The notes under the pieces were generated by a model that did no database searches, was not told the origin of the DNA, and saw nothing but the letters and a program-made list of their open reading frames with translations. This document shows, piece by piece, positions 15,019-23,984 of a stretch of DNA of 64,000 nucleotides (the first letter of the stretch is position 1; each line of letters starts with the position of its first letter). A program made the position numbers and the translations under genes. Origin of the DNA: an uncultured Clostridia bacterium (lineage in GTDB: Bacteria; Bacillota; Clostridia; Oscillospirales; Ruminococcaceae); assembly GCA_947630555.1 (NCBI GenBank), contig CANRIA010000005.1, positions 1 through 64,000 of the forward strand, given 5' to 3'.

Positions 15019-16029
15019 ATGTCAGAAAAATTATTTTTTCCAAATGGGTACTCGTCGGCGCTGTCGCTGCGTGAGACCCAGCACGCTATTAAGTACATCA
15101 AAGACATCTTTCAGCAGGTGCTCTCGTTCGCACTCACGCTGGACAGGGTCTCTGCCCCTTTGATAGTCAAAAAAGGCAGCGGCATCAACGACGACCTCAA
15201 CGGTGTTGAGCGCAAAGTCGATTTCGACATCAAGGAAATTTCAGAAGATGCCGAGGTGGTGCAGTCGCTGGCAAAGTGGAAGCGCATGGCTCTTTACCGC
15301 TACGGCTACGGCGCAGGCGAGGGTATTTACACCGACATGAACGCCATTCGCCGTGACGACTTCACCGACAACATTCACTCTATCTTCGTTGACCAGTGGG
15401 ACTGGGAAAAGGTGATAACGCGCGGCGACAGGAATGTTGACTATCTTAAAGAAACCGTGAAAAGCATTGTGAAAGCGATTGTTTACACCAAGCGCAAACT
15501 CTCGCTGCGTTACCCGATGCTGAAAGCAAAAGTGTGCGGCGAGCCTTGCTTTATAACCTCGCAGCAGCTTGAGAATATGTACCCCAACAAAACGCCGAAA
15601 GAACGCGAAAATTTGATAGCAAAAGAACACGGCTGCGTTTTTGTTATGCAGATAGGCGGCAAGCTTAAATCGGGCGAGAAGCACGACGGCAGGGCGCCCG
15701 ACTACGACGACTGGCAGCTGAACGGCGACCTTATCTTTTGGGACGAGGTGCTTGGCAGCGCGCTGGAAATATCATCTATGGGCATACGCGTTGATGAAAA
15801 GTCGCTTGTTTCTCAGCTGGAGGAGTGCGGCAACAGTGACAGGCTGAAATATGACTATCACAAAATGATAGCAAACGGCACGCTCCCTCTCACGATAGGC
15901 GGCGGAATAGGGCAGTCGCGGCTGTGCATGTTCTTGCTTGAAAAGGCACACATCGGCGAGGTGCAGGCTTCGGTATGGAGCGAGGACATGATAAAACAGT
16001 GCGCTGAACACGGCATAACTCTGCTGTAA
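15019..16029 (+). CDS. asnA: Aspartate-ammonia ligase (asparagine synthetase A)
   Basis: 336 aa, the normal AsnA length. The N-terminus carries LSLRETQHAIKYIKDIFQ; KGSGINDDLNGVERKVDF and QWDWEKVI follow in the middle and the GGGIGQSRLCMFLL segment lies near the C-terminus, all typical of this class II synthetase-like fold. It makes asparagine from aspartate, ATP and ammonia. AAGGAG precedes the ATG by 8 nt. The partner genes upstream are the glutaminase-less AsnB-like synthetase and asnS, so the region is devoted to asparagine supply and use. Confidence 0.97.
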   Translation: MSEKLFFPNGYSSALSLRETQHAIKYIKDIFQQVLSFALTLDRVSAPLIVKKGSGINDDLNGVERKVDFDIKEISEDAEVVQSLAKWKRMALYRYGYGAGEGIYTDMNAIRRDDFTDNIHSIFVDQWDWEKVITRGDRNVDYLKETVKSIVKAIVYTKRKLSLRYPMLKAKVCGEPCFITSQQLENMYPNKTPKERENLIAKEHGCVFVMQIGGKLKSGEKHDGRAPDYDDWQLNGDLIFWDEVLGSALEISSMGIRVDEKSLVSQLEECGNSDRLKYDYHKMIANGTLPLTIGGGIGQSRLCMFLLEKAHIGEVQASVWSEDMIKQCAEHGITLL

Positions 16030-16051
16030 ATTTAATTTTTACTGTACAATA

Positions 16052-16086
16052 AAAAGGACGTTTCAAGAACGTCCTTTGTTTTTTAT
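16052..16086 (+). terminator. Terminator after asnA
   Basis: AAAGGACGTT and AACGTCCTTT around a TCAAG loop (16053-16076), followed by GTTTTTT. The opposite arm can also serve the convergent minus-strand lipoprotein gene. Confidence 0.88.
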
Positions 16087-16100
16087 ATTGCCGTATAAGT

Positions 16101-17030
16101 TTACTGTGCATCAGTTTGTGAAGAACTTTCTTCTCCGCTGTCGCTGTCATCAGAGCTTTCAGAGTTGTCTTCGGGTGTTTCAAAGTCGGTAAGATAGGGG
16201 TGTATCTGCAAGTTTACAAGGTTATCCAGCAGTGCGCGGTATGCATCGCCCGTCATATGCAGGCCGTCGCCCGAATCATACTCGCTTTTAAGGTTGCCGT
16301 TACTGTCGCCCAAAACGGTGGTAACGTTGAAAAAGTACACCCTGTTATTGCCTATTTTATCGACCATTTCGGCAAGTTTGGCGTTATAGTCATACACCTT
16401 GCCGTTTGTTAAAGTGCCGTCATATTCGGCAGAAACGGGCGCTATTGATATAACTCCCACATAAGCCAGAGGGTTTGCATAGAATATTTTTTCAATAAGC
16501 GCCTGATACTGCTGTGCAAATTCTGTCGGCGCATAATTGCTCAGGTCGTTTGGACCTATCCATATATAAATGTACGTTCTTTTGGACGCATATAGCGCAT
16601 CGGGCAGTTCATACTGCTTGCCGTCTACTTTCCAAGTGGTGGAAGCAATATCGTCAACGTGGGCGTTGCTTTCTGTATAGATCTGATCTTCTGTCAGCTC
16701 TTCTGTATAAAAGCTCAGACCCGAACACAGCGCCTCGCCTACAAACGCAGTTTTAGTGAGGTAATCGGGGTCGTTATCTTTTACAACGGTATCGTTTATC
16801 TGAGAATTTGTAAGCGGCTGGTCGCCTATAGGTTCGCTGCTGTCGCCGCTGTCGCCCGTGCTGTCGGTGACTAAGCTGTCGGGCGCGGAAGAACTGTCGG
16901 CGATGCTGTCGGGCTGTGATGAATTTGTGTTGAACGTTTTGTACTCGATAGCGTTGCCGCAGCCTGACATACAAACGCAAATTACTGCCGCTGCTGCCGC
17001 CGCTGCGAGCCGCATTTTACTTATCTTCAT
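16101..17030 (-). CDS. SGNH-hydrolase-like lipoprotein, nucleophile Ser missing
   Basis: 309 aa. A signal peptide ends in the lipobox MSGC (Cys near residue 24), so the protein is a membrane-anchored lipoprotein. A Ser/Asp-rich linker runs to about residue 85 and an acidic Ser-rich tail ends the protein. The core has SGNH/GDSL landmarks: IGPNDLSNY (block III Asn) and GDGLHMTGDAYR (block V Asp-x-x-His). Block I, normally GDS, reads FVGEALCSGL, so the catalytic Ser and preceding Asp are replaced. It is either a pseudoenzyme or uses a neighbouring Ser. It lies 22 bp downstream of leuA on the same strand and is probably co-transcribed, though no functional link is obvious. Confidence 0.75.
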   Translation of the reverse strand: MKISKMRLAAAAAAAVICVCMSGCGNAIEYKTFNTNSSQPDSIADSSSAPDSLVTDSTGDSGDSSEPIGDQPLTNSQINDTVVKDNDPDYLTKTAFVGEALCSGLSFYTEELTEDQIYTESNAHVDDIASTTWKVDGKQYELPDALYASKRTYIYIWIGPNDLSNYAPTEFAQQYQALIEKIFYANPLAYVGVISIAPVSAEYDGTLTNGKVYDYNAKLAEMVDKIGNNRVYFFNVTTVLGDSNGNLKSEYDSGDGLHMTGDAYRALLDNLVNLQIHPYLTDFETPEDNSESSDDSDSGEESSSQTDAQ

Positions 17031-17052
17031 AATAACGTCTCCTTTTCTTTTT

Positions 17053-18741
17053 CTATGAATTTTCCTGTTCTTTTTCGATCTCTCTGTTCACTGCCGACAC
17101 CAGTGCGTTTATTGATGCCGTGATGATGTCGGTATGTTTGCCTGCGCCCCACACAAGTTTATCGCCGCTTTGCAGACCAACATATGCAACTGCCTGCGAT
17201 GTCGCGCCGCGCTCTAAAGCGTGCTCCTGATAGCTGTCAACGTTTATAGTTCTGCCCAGGGCTTTCTCTAAAGCGTTTGCCACCGCGTTAAGACGTCCGT
17301 TGCCGTCGGCGGTGTAAACGTCCTTCTGCTGAGTATTTTTATCTTTCATAACCGTAACTATTGCGGTAATGCTGCCGCCGGGGTTTTGTCTGAAGTGCGT
17401 TTCGCACACGGTGAACACGCTGCTGACATTTACATACATATCTCTGAAAAGCACATGAATGTCATGCATAGAAAGTTCGCGCCGCTGCCTTTCCGACTCT
17501 GCTTTTACAGCATAGCCAAAGTCCTCGCGCATCTTTTTGGGCAGGTCGTAGCCGTACTTCTGGTGCAGCAGGTAGCCTATGCCGCCCTTGCCCGACTGAC
17601 TGTTTATTCTTATAACGTCCTTTCTGTACTCTCTGCCGATGTCTTTGGGGTCTATAAGCAGATAAGGAACGTTCCACTGCGCACTCTCGCCGTTGTCACG
17701 CTTTTCCATACCTCGTGCAATAGCGTTCTGGTGAGAGCCCGAAAACGCCGCAAACACAAGGTCGCCCGAATAGGGGTGTCTTTCAAAAACGGTCATGCCG
17801 GTATTTTTTTCATAGCAGTTAACAAGGTCGGGAATGTCTGAAAGGTCAAGTGCAGGGTCAACGCCTTGCGAATACATATTAAGCGCTACCGTTACAAGGT
17901 CGGCGTTGCCTGTGCGTTCGCCGTTGCCGAAAAGCGTGCCCTCTACTCTGTCTGCCCCTGCTAAAAGACCTGCTTCAGTATCAGCCACCGCGCAGCCTCT
18001 ATCGTTATGGGTATGGAGTGATAGCAGGACACTATCACGGTATTTAAGATTTTTCGACATATATTCCACCTGACAGGCATATACATGTGGCATTGAAATT
18101 TCCACCGTAACGGGGAGATTTATTACAGCTTTGCGCTCTTTAGTGGGCTGCCATACATCTAAAACGGCATTGCACACCTCTAAAGCAAACTGCGGCTCGG
18201 TCTCAGAAAAATTTTCGGGCGAATACTCAAAACGGAAATTGCCCTCAGTTTCATCTGCATATTTTTTCAGAAGCTTTGCTCCGTCGACTGCCAGCTGAAC
18301 TGTCTGCTCTTTTGTATTGCGGAAAACTATCTCCCTCTGCGTGGGGGAAGTTGAGTTATAAAGATGAACAATGGCGTTTTTACAGCCTTTAAGAGCCTCA
18401 AAAGTCTTGGCGATAATGTGCTCTCTTGCCTGCGTGAGCACCTGAACGGTCACGCCCTCGGGAATAAGGTCTTCCTCGATAAGCTTGCGGCAGAAGGTGA
18501 ACTCGGTCTCCGATGCGGCAGGAAAGCCTATCTCGATGTCGGTAAAGCCTATCTTGCACAGCTTTTTGAAGAAGTCCAGCTTGTCCTCAAGCGACATGGG
18601 GCTTATAAGCGCCTGGTTGCCGTCGCGAAGGTCAACCGAGCACCACACGGGCGGTTTTTCTATGTAAGTTTTGCTCGCCCAGTCGTAGCAGCTGTCAGGC
18701 GGCATGAAAAAATGTTTTGCATATTTAGAAATATTTTTCAT
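17053..18741 (-). CDS. leuA: 2-isopropylmalate synthase (long, LeuA2 type)
   Basis: 562 aa. The first catalytic motif is SVDLRDGNQAL, the metal-binding HxH is in LSLHTHNDRGCAV, and the C-terminal LeuA dimer/regulatory domain runs from about residue 440. Length and N-terminus (MPPDSCYDWASKTYIEKPP) match the second LeuA group rather than the ~510-aa group. It condenses acetyl-CoA with 2-ketoisovalerate at the start of leucine synthesis, with leucine feedback expected. The ATG at 18741 has GAGGAGC 7 nt upstream. The leader is only ~35 nt, so no T-box is present. Confidence 0.95.
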   Translation of the reverse strand: MKNISKYAKHFFMPPDSCYDWASKTYIEKPPVWCSVDLRDGNQALISPMSLEDKLDFFKKLCKIGFTDIEIGFPAASETEFTFCRKLIEEDLIPEGVTVQVLTQAREHIIAKTFEALKGCKNAIVHLYNSTSPTQREIVFRNTKEQTVQLAVDGAKLLKKYADETEGNFRFEYSPENFSETEPQFALEVCNAVLDVWQPTKERKAVINLPVTVEISMPHVYACQVEYMSKNLKYRDSVLLSLHTHNDRGCAVADTEAGLLAGADRVEGTLFGNGERTGNADLVTVALNMYSQGVDPALDLSDIPDLVNCYEKNTGMTVFERHPYSGDLVFAAFSGSHQNAIARGMEKRDNGESAQWNVPYLLIDPKDIGREYRKDVIRINSQSGKGGIGYLLHQKYGYDLPKKMREDFGYAVKAESERQRRELSMHDIHVLFRDMYVNVSSVFTVCETHFRQNPGGSITAIVTVMKDKNTQQKDVYTADGNGRLNAVANALEKALGRTINVDSYQEHALERGATSQAVAYVGLQSGDKLVWGAGKHTDIITASINALVSAVNREIEKEQENS

Positions 18742-18782
18742 ATGTTTGCTCCTCTGCGAAAATCAAAGTCGTACTTAAAATA

Positions 18783-18811
18783 AGTATACAACAATTTTTC
18801 TAAAATGTCAA
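18783..18811 (-). promoter_or_regulatory. leuA promoter
   Basis: Minus-strand TTGACA (18806-18811) and TATACT (18783-18788), 17-bp spacing. Confidence 0.8.
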
Positions 18812-18818
18812 TAAAGAC

Positions 18819-18847
18819 TTGCCACAGCTTATTATTTGTGTTATACT
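18819..18847 (+). promoter_or_regulatory. zapA operon promoter
   Basis: TTGCCA (18819-18824) and TATACT (18842-18847), 17-bp spacing, divergent from the leuA promoter with 7 bp between the -35 boxes. Confidence 0.75.
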
Positions 18848-18899
18848 ATAATATGGATAGTTGTGCATGACTGCATATACGGAAAGGACGTGCAAAACA

Positions 18900-19286
18900 A
18901 TGGCTAATAATGTAAAACTGCGTATTTTCGGTAAAGATTATACTATTGCTACCGAAGAACAGGAGAGTTACGCGCACAAACTGGCGGCAATGCTGGACCA
19001 AAAAATGGCGAAGATAACAAAGGGGCAGTCGCTTGCAAAGCTTGATGCGGCGGCGCTTGTGGCGCTTGACTGCGCTGACGAGGCTTACAAGGCGAGTGCG
19101 AACCTTGAAAATATTCGTTCGCAGATAAAAAAATACGCCGATGATGCCTCGAAGGCGATGGCGGCGGCTGACGAAGCGAAAAAAGAGTGCGACAAGCTGA
19201 AAGCCGAGATAAAAAAGCTGGAAAAAGAACTTGCGGTGCGCAAGGCGCTTTCGGGCAGCAATGGCAATAACGGCAATGCAAAATAG
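18900..19286 (+). CDS. zapA: Cell division protein ZapA
   Basis: 128 aa from the ATG at 18900, with GGAAAGGAC ~10 nt upstream. The N-terminal ZapA domain (NNVKLRIFGKDYTIATEEQE, then the AAMLDQKMAKI helix) is followed by a long Ala/Lys/Glu coiled coil to about residue 115 and a short SGSNGNNGN tail. ZapA promotes FtsZ filament bundling at mid-cell. It overlaps the U32 peptidase gene, a common pairing in Firmicutes, and leads the zapA-U32-dut-fumA unit. Confidence 0.88.
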   Translation: MANNVKLRIFGKDYTIATEEQESYAHKLAAMLDQKMAKITKGQSLAKLDAAALVALDCADEAYKASANLENIRSQIKKYADDASKAMAAADEAKKECDKLKAEIKKLEKELAVRKALSGSNGNNGNAK

Positions 19287-21318
19287 CCCCGAAGTGCTTG
19301 CTCCGTGCGGCTCGCCGCAGTGCGTTGAAGCGGCGGTGAACTGCGGCTGTGATGCTGTATACCTTGGTGCGCAGGAGTTTTCGGCGCGGCAGGGGTGCGT
19401 AAATTTTACGGCGCAGCAGCTTAAAGAAGCAGTGCAATATTGTCACACAAACGGTGTAATGGTGTATCAGGCGATAAATACTGTGGTGTTTGACAGCCAG
19501 ATGAAAGATGTTGCCCAAATGCTAAAGCAGGCGTGCGATTTTGGCGTTGACGGCATTATTGTGCAGGACTTAGGGATTATTGCGCTTGCGAAAGAGCTTT
19601 GCCCCGATATGCCGCTGCACGCATCAACACAAATGACGGTGCACACCGTGGGCGGCGTGAAAATATGCGAAAGAATGGGGCTTTGCAGAGTTGTGGCGGC
19701 GAGAGAACTGCCGCTGGAGAACATAACAAAGCTGTGCGCCACAGGTACGCCTATTGAGGTTTTTGTGCACGGCGCACTTTGCATGAGCGTTTCGGGGCAG
19801 TGCTATATGTCAGCCATGATAGGCTCACGCAGCGCGAACAGGGGTATGTGCGCACAGGCTTGCAGGCTGCCGTTTTCGGCTGCGGCAGGCGCTGACAGGC
19901 ATGACCTCTCGCTGAAAGATATGTCGTATTTTGGCGCACTTGACAAGCTGCGCGAGGCAGGTGTGGCATCGCTGAAAATTGAGGGCAGAATGAAGCGCCC
20001 CGAATATGCTGCGGCGGCGGTGCACTCTTGCAGGCAGGCGCTTGACGGCAAGGAATATGACGAAGAATTGCTGAAAAATGTGTTTTCTCGCGGTGGATTT
20101 ACAAGCGGTTATCTTTTCTCGAAAACGGGCAAAGAAATGTTCGGCGTAAGAACGGCTGATGATGCGCAGCAGACAAAAGAGGCACTGCCGGCGATCCATG
20201 AGCTTTACCGCAGACCTTACAAGAGGTTTACAGTTGACATGAAGATAGAGGCGGCAGTGGGCGAAAGAATCGTTCTTTCGGCAGAAAGCGGCGACTGTAC
20301 AGTAACAGTTTCGGGTGATATTTTGCAGGCTGCCGACAGCAGACCCACGAGCGCGGAAGAAATAAAAAAGTGCCTTGCAAAACTGGGCGGCACGGCTTAT
20401 GAGGTCGGCAAGACAGAATGCGTTAGCGACGGTGCGGCGTTTGTTTCGGCGGCGGCTGTGAACAAACTGCGGCGAAAGGCTTTAGAAGAACTTGACGAAA
20501 AGCGGCTGAAAAACCTCACCGCGGAATACACCTGCGGCGAATTTGAAACGCTAAAAGACAGTAAACGTAAAAAGCGCAGGCAGGAGATAAGAGTACATTT
20601 AAATTCCCTCAAACAGCTTGATAGCGAAATTTACGACATGGCGCAGATGATAATTTTGCCGATAGCAGAGCTTGAACAACTTGACAAAATTGAGGACAAA
20701 ATGTGCGCCGCCCTGCCGAGGTTTGACCTTTCAGAGGAGCAGACAACGCAGCGCATAGAAAGGCTGCGGCAGCGTGGACTGAAACACGTTTTAGCCACAA
20801 ATTTGGCGCATTTTGGGCTGTGTGAGGGACTTGCGATACACGGCGGCTTTGGGCTGAATGTGACAAATTCACGCGCGGCAAAAATGCTGCAAACCTTAGG
20901 CGCGCGCGACATAACGGCATCGCCGGAGCTGACACACGCGCAAATGGCACGGCTTCAAACGCCGCTGCCGCTGGGGTGCATAGCCTGTGGCAAAATGCCG
21001 CTGATGCTGACGGCAAACTGCCCCGTCAAGGCGTTTTCAGGGTGCAAAAACTGCACGGGGCACATATCTGATCGCACCGGCAGAAGGTTTGAGATAGCCT
21101 GCCGCAAGGAGCACGGCTATGTTGAGATATTAAACAGCGATACCTTGTGGCTGGCTGATAAGCTAAGTGATTTTGATACGCTTGATTTTTTAGACCTTTT
21201 ATTTTTTGAAGAGCCGCCTGCTCGAATAAAGCAGGTAATCAAGGCTTATATTGCAGGCGAGGCTTTTACCGCGAATGGGAATATGACAAGAGGACTTTAC
21301 TACAGAGGCATACAATAG
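19276..21318 (+). CDS. U32-family peptidase, RlhA/YdcP-like
   Basis: About 680 aa. The U32 signature is IEVFVHGALCMSVSGQCYMS near residue 155-175, followed by GSRSANRGMCAQACR. A second region with a Cys-rich C-terminus (CIACGKMPLMLTANCPVK, FSGCKNCTG) matches the long U32 proteins carrying the collagenase-like extension. The E. coli relative RlhA hydroxylates 23S rRNA C2501; others act in tRNA hydroxylation, so RNA modification with an Fe-S cofactor is a likelier role than proteolysis. The start is uncertain: ATGs at 19261 and 19276 both lie inside the end of zapA, and the second is chosen. dut follows after 12 bp. Confidence 0.85.
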   Translation: MQNSPEVLAPCGSPQCVEAAVNCGCDAVYLGAQEFSARQGCVNFTAQQLKEAVQYCHTNGVMVYQAINTVVFDSQMKDVAQMLKQACDFGVDGIIVQDLGIIALAKELCPDMPLHASTQMTVHTVGGVKICERMGLCRVVAARELPLENITKLCATGTPIEVFVHGALCMSVSGQCYMSAMIGSRSANRGMCAQACRLPFSAAAGADRHDLSLKDMSYFGALDKLREAGVASLKIEGRMKRPEYAAAAVHSCRQALDGKEYDEELLKNVFSRGGFTSGYLFSKTGKEMFGVRTADDAQQTKEALPAIHELYRRPYKRFTVDMKIEAAVGERIVLSAESGDCTVTVSGDILQAADSRPTSAEEIKKCLAKLGGTAYEVGKTECVSDGAAFVSAAAVNKLRRKALEELDEKRLKNLTAEYTCGEFETLKDSKRKKRRQEIRVHLNSLKQLDSEIYDMAQMIILPIAELEQLDKIEDKMCAALPRFDLSEEQTTQRIERLRQRGLKHVLATNLAHFGLCEGLAIHGGFGLNVTNSRAAKMLQTLGARDITASPELTHAQMARLQTPLPLGCIACGKMPLMLTANCPVKAFSGCKNCTGHISDRTGRRFEIACRKEHGYVEILNSDTLWLADKLSDFDTLDFLDLLFFEEPPARIKQVIKAYIAGEAFTANGNMTRGLYYRGIQ

Positions 21319-21330
21319 GAGTAAAAATAT

Positions 21331-21765
21331 ATGAAACTGAAATTTAAACGCCTTTGCGACAGCGCAAATCTGCCGCGCAGGGCAACAGAGCAAAGCGCAG
21401 GTTATGACCTGACAGTCTGCGAAGATGTGGTGATAGGCGCGCACGAAAGGGCTTCGGCTCACACGGGGCTTGCCTGCGAGATAGAGGGTGCGCCGCAGTG
21501 CGTTTTGCTTGTTTATGCGCGCTCTTCGCTGGCGGTGAAGCGCGGTGTTACGCTAAGTAACTGCGTTGGTGTGGTTGATACCGACTACCGCGGAGAGATA
21601 ATTGTGCCGCTGGTGAATTTGTCTGATGAGTGTCAGACGATAAAACGCGGCGAGAGGATAGCGCAGCTTGTGGTGACACCGATCCTCACGCCCGAAGTGG
21701 AAGAATGTGAAGAGCTTTCGCAAACGAAAAGAGGCGAGGGTGGCTTTGGCTCCACGGGAAAATGA
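21331..21765 (+). CDS. dut: Deoxyuridine 5'-triphosphate nucleotidohydrolase (dUTPase)
   Basis: 144 aa with all five trimeric dUTPase motifs: AGYDL, ARSSLA, GVVDTDYRGEI (catalytic Asp), GERIAQLV and the C-terminal RGEGGFGSTGK loop. It hydrolyses dUTP to dUMP, keeping uracil out of DNA and supplying thymidylate synthesis. A ribosome site (AATAGGAG) lies 9 nt upstream. Third gene of the zapA unit. Confidence 0.95.
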   Translation: MKLKFKRLCDSANLPRRATEQSAGYDLTVCEDVVIGAHERASAHTGLACEIEGAPQCVLLVYARSSLAVKRGVTLSNCVGVVDTDYRGEIIVPLVNLSDECQTIKRGERIAQLVVTPILTPEVEECEELSQTKRGEGGFGSTGK

Positions 21766-21843
21766 AGGTGTGAAAACCGCAGGAGGCTGCAAACGCCTCA
21801 GCGGCAGAAACGGACAAAAAAACGCACGAAATATGGTGATAAA

Positions 21844-22692
21844 ATGAATACAAGAGAAATTGACGTTAAAGAAATTACAAAAGTGGTGAAGCGGCTGTGC
21901 ATTGATGCGAATTTGCATCTGCCCAAGTCGCTGGAAAGTTGCATAAACTGCGCGGCGAGTGAGGAAAAATCGCCCGTGGGCAGGGGTGTTTTTAAGGATA
22001 TGCAGGACAACCTTGCGGCGGCGGCTGAGGAGCGGCTGCCCATTTGCCAGGACTGCGGCATGGCGGTGGTGTTTGTTGAAATCGGGCAGGACGTGCACTT
22101 TGTGGGCGGCGACCTTTATGATGCGATAAATGAGGGTGTTTCGCTGGGTTACACCGAGGGAAAACTGCGCTGCTCGGTGGTTTCTGACCCTTTAGAGAGG
22201 GCGAACACGGGCGACAACACGCCTGCGGTCATTCACACGCGGCTTACAGAGGGCGACAAGGTGGAGATAACCGTTGCGCCCAAGGGCTTTGGCAGCGAGA
22301 ATATGTCGCGGCTGAAGATGTTTACACCTGCGGCAACCGAGAAAGATATTGTTGATTTTGTGGTAGATGTCGCATCGCAGGCAGGGTCGAATCCCTGTCC
22401 GCCGACGGTCATTGGCGTTGGCATTGGCGGCGACTTTGAGATGTGCGCATACCTTGCCAAAAAGGCGCTTTGCCGCGATGTATCGCATAGAAACAGCGAT
22501 GAGCGTTACGCGCGTTTGGAGGGCGAAATGCTTGCCGGGATAAACAAGCTTGGTATAGGACCGCAGGGGTTTGGCGGCAGCATAACCTGCCTTGCGGTGA
22601 ACATTGAACAGTACGCTACACACATTGCCGGTCTGCCGGTTGCTGTGAACGTCGGCTGCCATGTAACTCGCCATGCGAGCGCTGTGATATAA
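21844..22692 (+). CDS. fumA: Class I fumarate hydratase, alpha subunit
   Basis: 282 aa, the full length of the alpha subunit of two-subunit Fe-S fumarases/tartrate dehydratases. Visible landmarks are LPICQDCGMAVVF (cluster Cys), GSNPCPPTVIGVGIGG and the C-terminal VAVNVGCHVTRHA. With a beta subunit it interconverts fumarate and malate using a [4Fe-4S] cluster. The beta gene, usually the next gene, is absent: the adjacent gene is a convergent transporter that overlaps it by 77 bp. Substrate could also be tartrate (TtdA-like). Confidence 0.88.
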   Translation: MNTREIDVKEITKVVKRLCIDANLHLPKSLESCINCAASEEKSPVGRGVFKDMQDNLAAAAEERLPICQDCGMAVVFVEIGQDVHFVGGDLYDAINEGVSLGYTEGKLRCSVVSDPLERANTGDNTPAVIHTRLTEGDKVEITVAPKGFGSENMSRLKMFTPAATEKDIVDFVVDVASQAGSNPCPPTVIGVGIGGDFEMCAYLAKKALCRDVSHRNSDERYARLEGEMLAGINKLGIGPQGFGGSITCLAVNIEQYATHIAGLPVAVNVGCHVTRHASAVI

Positions 22693-23980
22693 CAGACGAA
22701 ATAAAAATGTCGGTCTGCTGTGCAACTTCGCCCGAGAGCATAAATAATGCACAAATGTTGGGGTAAGCCATAAGACCGTTGAAAACATCGGACAGCATGA
22801 ACGCGGCGGTGGGAGAGACAAGACAGCCCAAAAAACAAACTGTACAAAAGATAACGCAGTATAGTTTTTTATCGGCTTTTTTGAAAACATACGAAAAAGC
22901 GCGCGAGCCTATGACGCTCCAGCCAAGAACGGTGGAGAACGCGAAAAGTATCAAACACACGCAGCAGAACACGCCGCCGAAGCTGCCTAGTCCAGCAGAA
23001 AATGTATGAAAGACTATCTGCTGTTCGTTTGAAAAAGATATATAGCAGCCGCTTGAGAGTATCGCGAGGGCGGTCAGGGTGCATAATAATATAGTGTCAA
23101 CAAAAACTTCAAAGGCGTTCCACATTCCCTGCTCGGCAGGTTCGTCTGTCTGGGAAGAAGAATGGACAGCAGCGGTGGTGCCAAGACCTGCTTCGTTTGA
23201 GAATACGCCTCTGCGAAAGCCTGCGGATATAACGCTGCCTATGCCGCCCCCGACTGCCTGACGGATACCGAATGCGTTTGTGAAGATGTCCGAAAAAACG
23301 GACGGTATATTTTTTCTGAAAGCAAATATCACTATGGCGCAGCCTGCAATATAGATAACGCTCATTACGGGCACGACCGCCTGTGCGGCTTTGGCAGTTT
23401 TTTTAAGACCGCCGACAGAGAACACGAACACAAGCGCGGTGAGCGCAAAAGCAGTTGCAAGGGGCGGCACACCAAGCGACTTTGCGGCTGCCGAAATGCT
23501 GCTGCTTTGCACTGCGTTGCCCATGCCGAGCGATGCTGCAATTGTTAAAACAGCATAGAGCAGTGCGGCGTGTTTGCCGCACTTTGAGATATAACCTGCC
23601 GCGCCGCTTTTGCAGCGGTAAAGCACCGAAAGCACGCCCTCGGCATAGGCGGTTGACATACCGAGGAAGGCGCTGAGCCACATCCAGAAGACCGCGCCGC
23701 TGCCGCCTATGGCAATTGCAGAGGCAACGCCCATAATGCTGCCCGTGCCGATGGTGGCGGCGAGAGAAGTGAACATACTTTGCAGTTTGGAAATTCTGCC
23801 GCTGCGGCATTTGCGGCTGCTTTTGCTAAACAGTGAGAGCAGGGTGGCTTTTGCGAAAATGCCTATATGCCGCAACAGCAAAAACCGCGTTTTTACGGTA
23901 AAAAACACGCCTGCCGCGGCAAGCAGAAAAAGCGTTGGCGCGCCGAATACCACGCCGCTGAGGGTTTGTAAAAGTTTCAT
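22616..23980 (-). CDS. Sodium:alanine/glycine symporter (AGCS family)
   Basis: 454 aa with about ten membrane helices. AGCS landmarks are MFTSLAATIGTGSIMGVASA near residue 70 and GFRRGVFSNEAGLGTTAAVH near 255-275. It imports alanine, glycine or a similar amino acid with sodium. The last ~24 residues (SQRSHGELHGSRRSQQ...) are hydrophilic, unlike the family, and are encoded by the antisense of the fumA 3' end, so the reading frame may have been extended by a deletion at this convergent junction. GAGGTCATCACC precedes the ATG. Confidence 0.88.
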   Translation of the reverse strand: MKLLQTLSGVVFGAPTLFLLAAAGVFFTVKTRFLLLRHIGIFAKATLLSLFSKSSRKCRSGRISKLQSMFTSLAATIGTGSIMGVASAIAIGGSGAVFWMWLSAFLGMSTAYAEGVLSVLYRCKSGAAGYISKCGKHAALLYAVLTIAASLGMGNAVQSSSISAAAKSLGVPPLATAFALTALVFVFSVGGLKKTAKAAQAVVPVMSVIYIAGCAIVIFAFRKNIPSVFSDIFTNAFGIRQAVGGGIGSVISAGFRRGVFSNEAGLGTTAAVHSSSQTDEPAEQGMWNAFEVFVDTILLCTLTALAILSSGCYISFSNEQQIVFHTFSAGLGSFGGVFCCVCLILFAFSTVLGWSVIGSRAFSYVFKKADKKLYCVIFCTVCFLGCLVSPTAAFMLSDVFNGLMAYPNICALFMLSGEVAQQTDIFISSVISQRSHGELHGSRRSQQPADRQCV

Positions 23981-23984
23981 GGTG

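Noticed and set aside
18742..18782. Leucine T-box or attenuator before leuA
   Set aside because: The space between promoter and ATG is about 40 bp, far too short, and no T-box or leader peptide is present.
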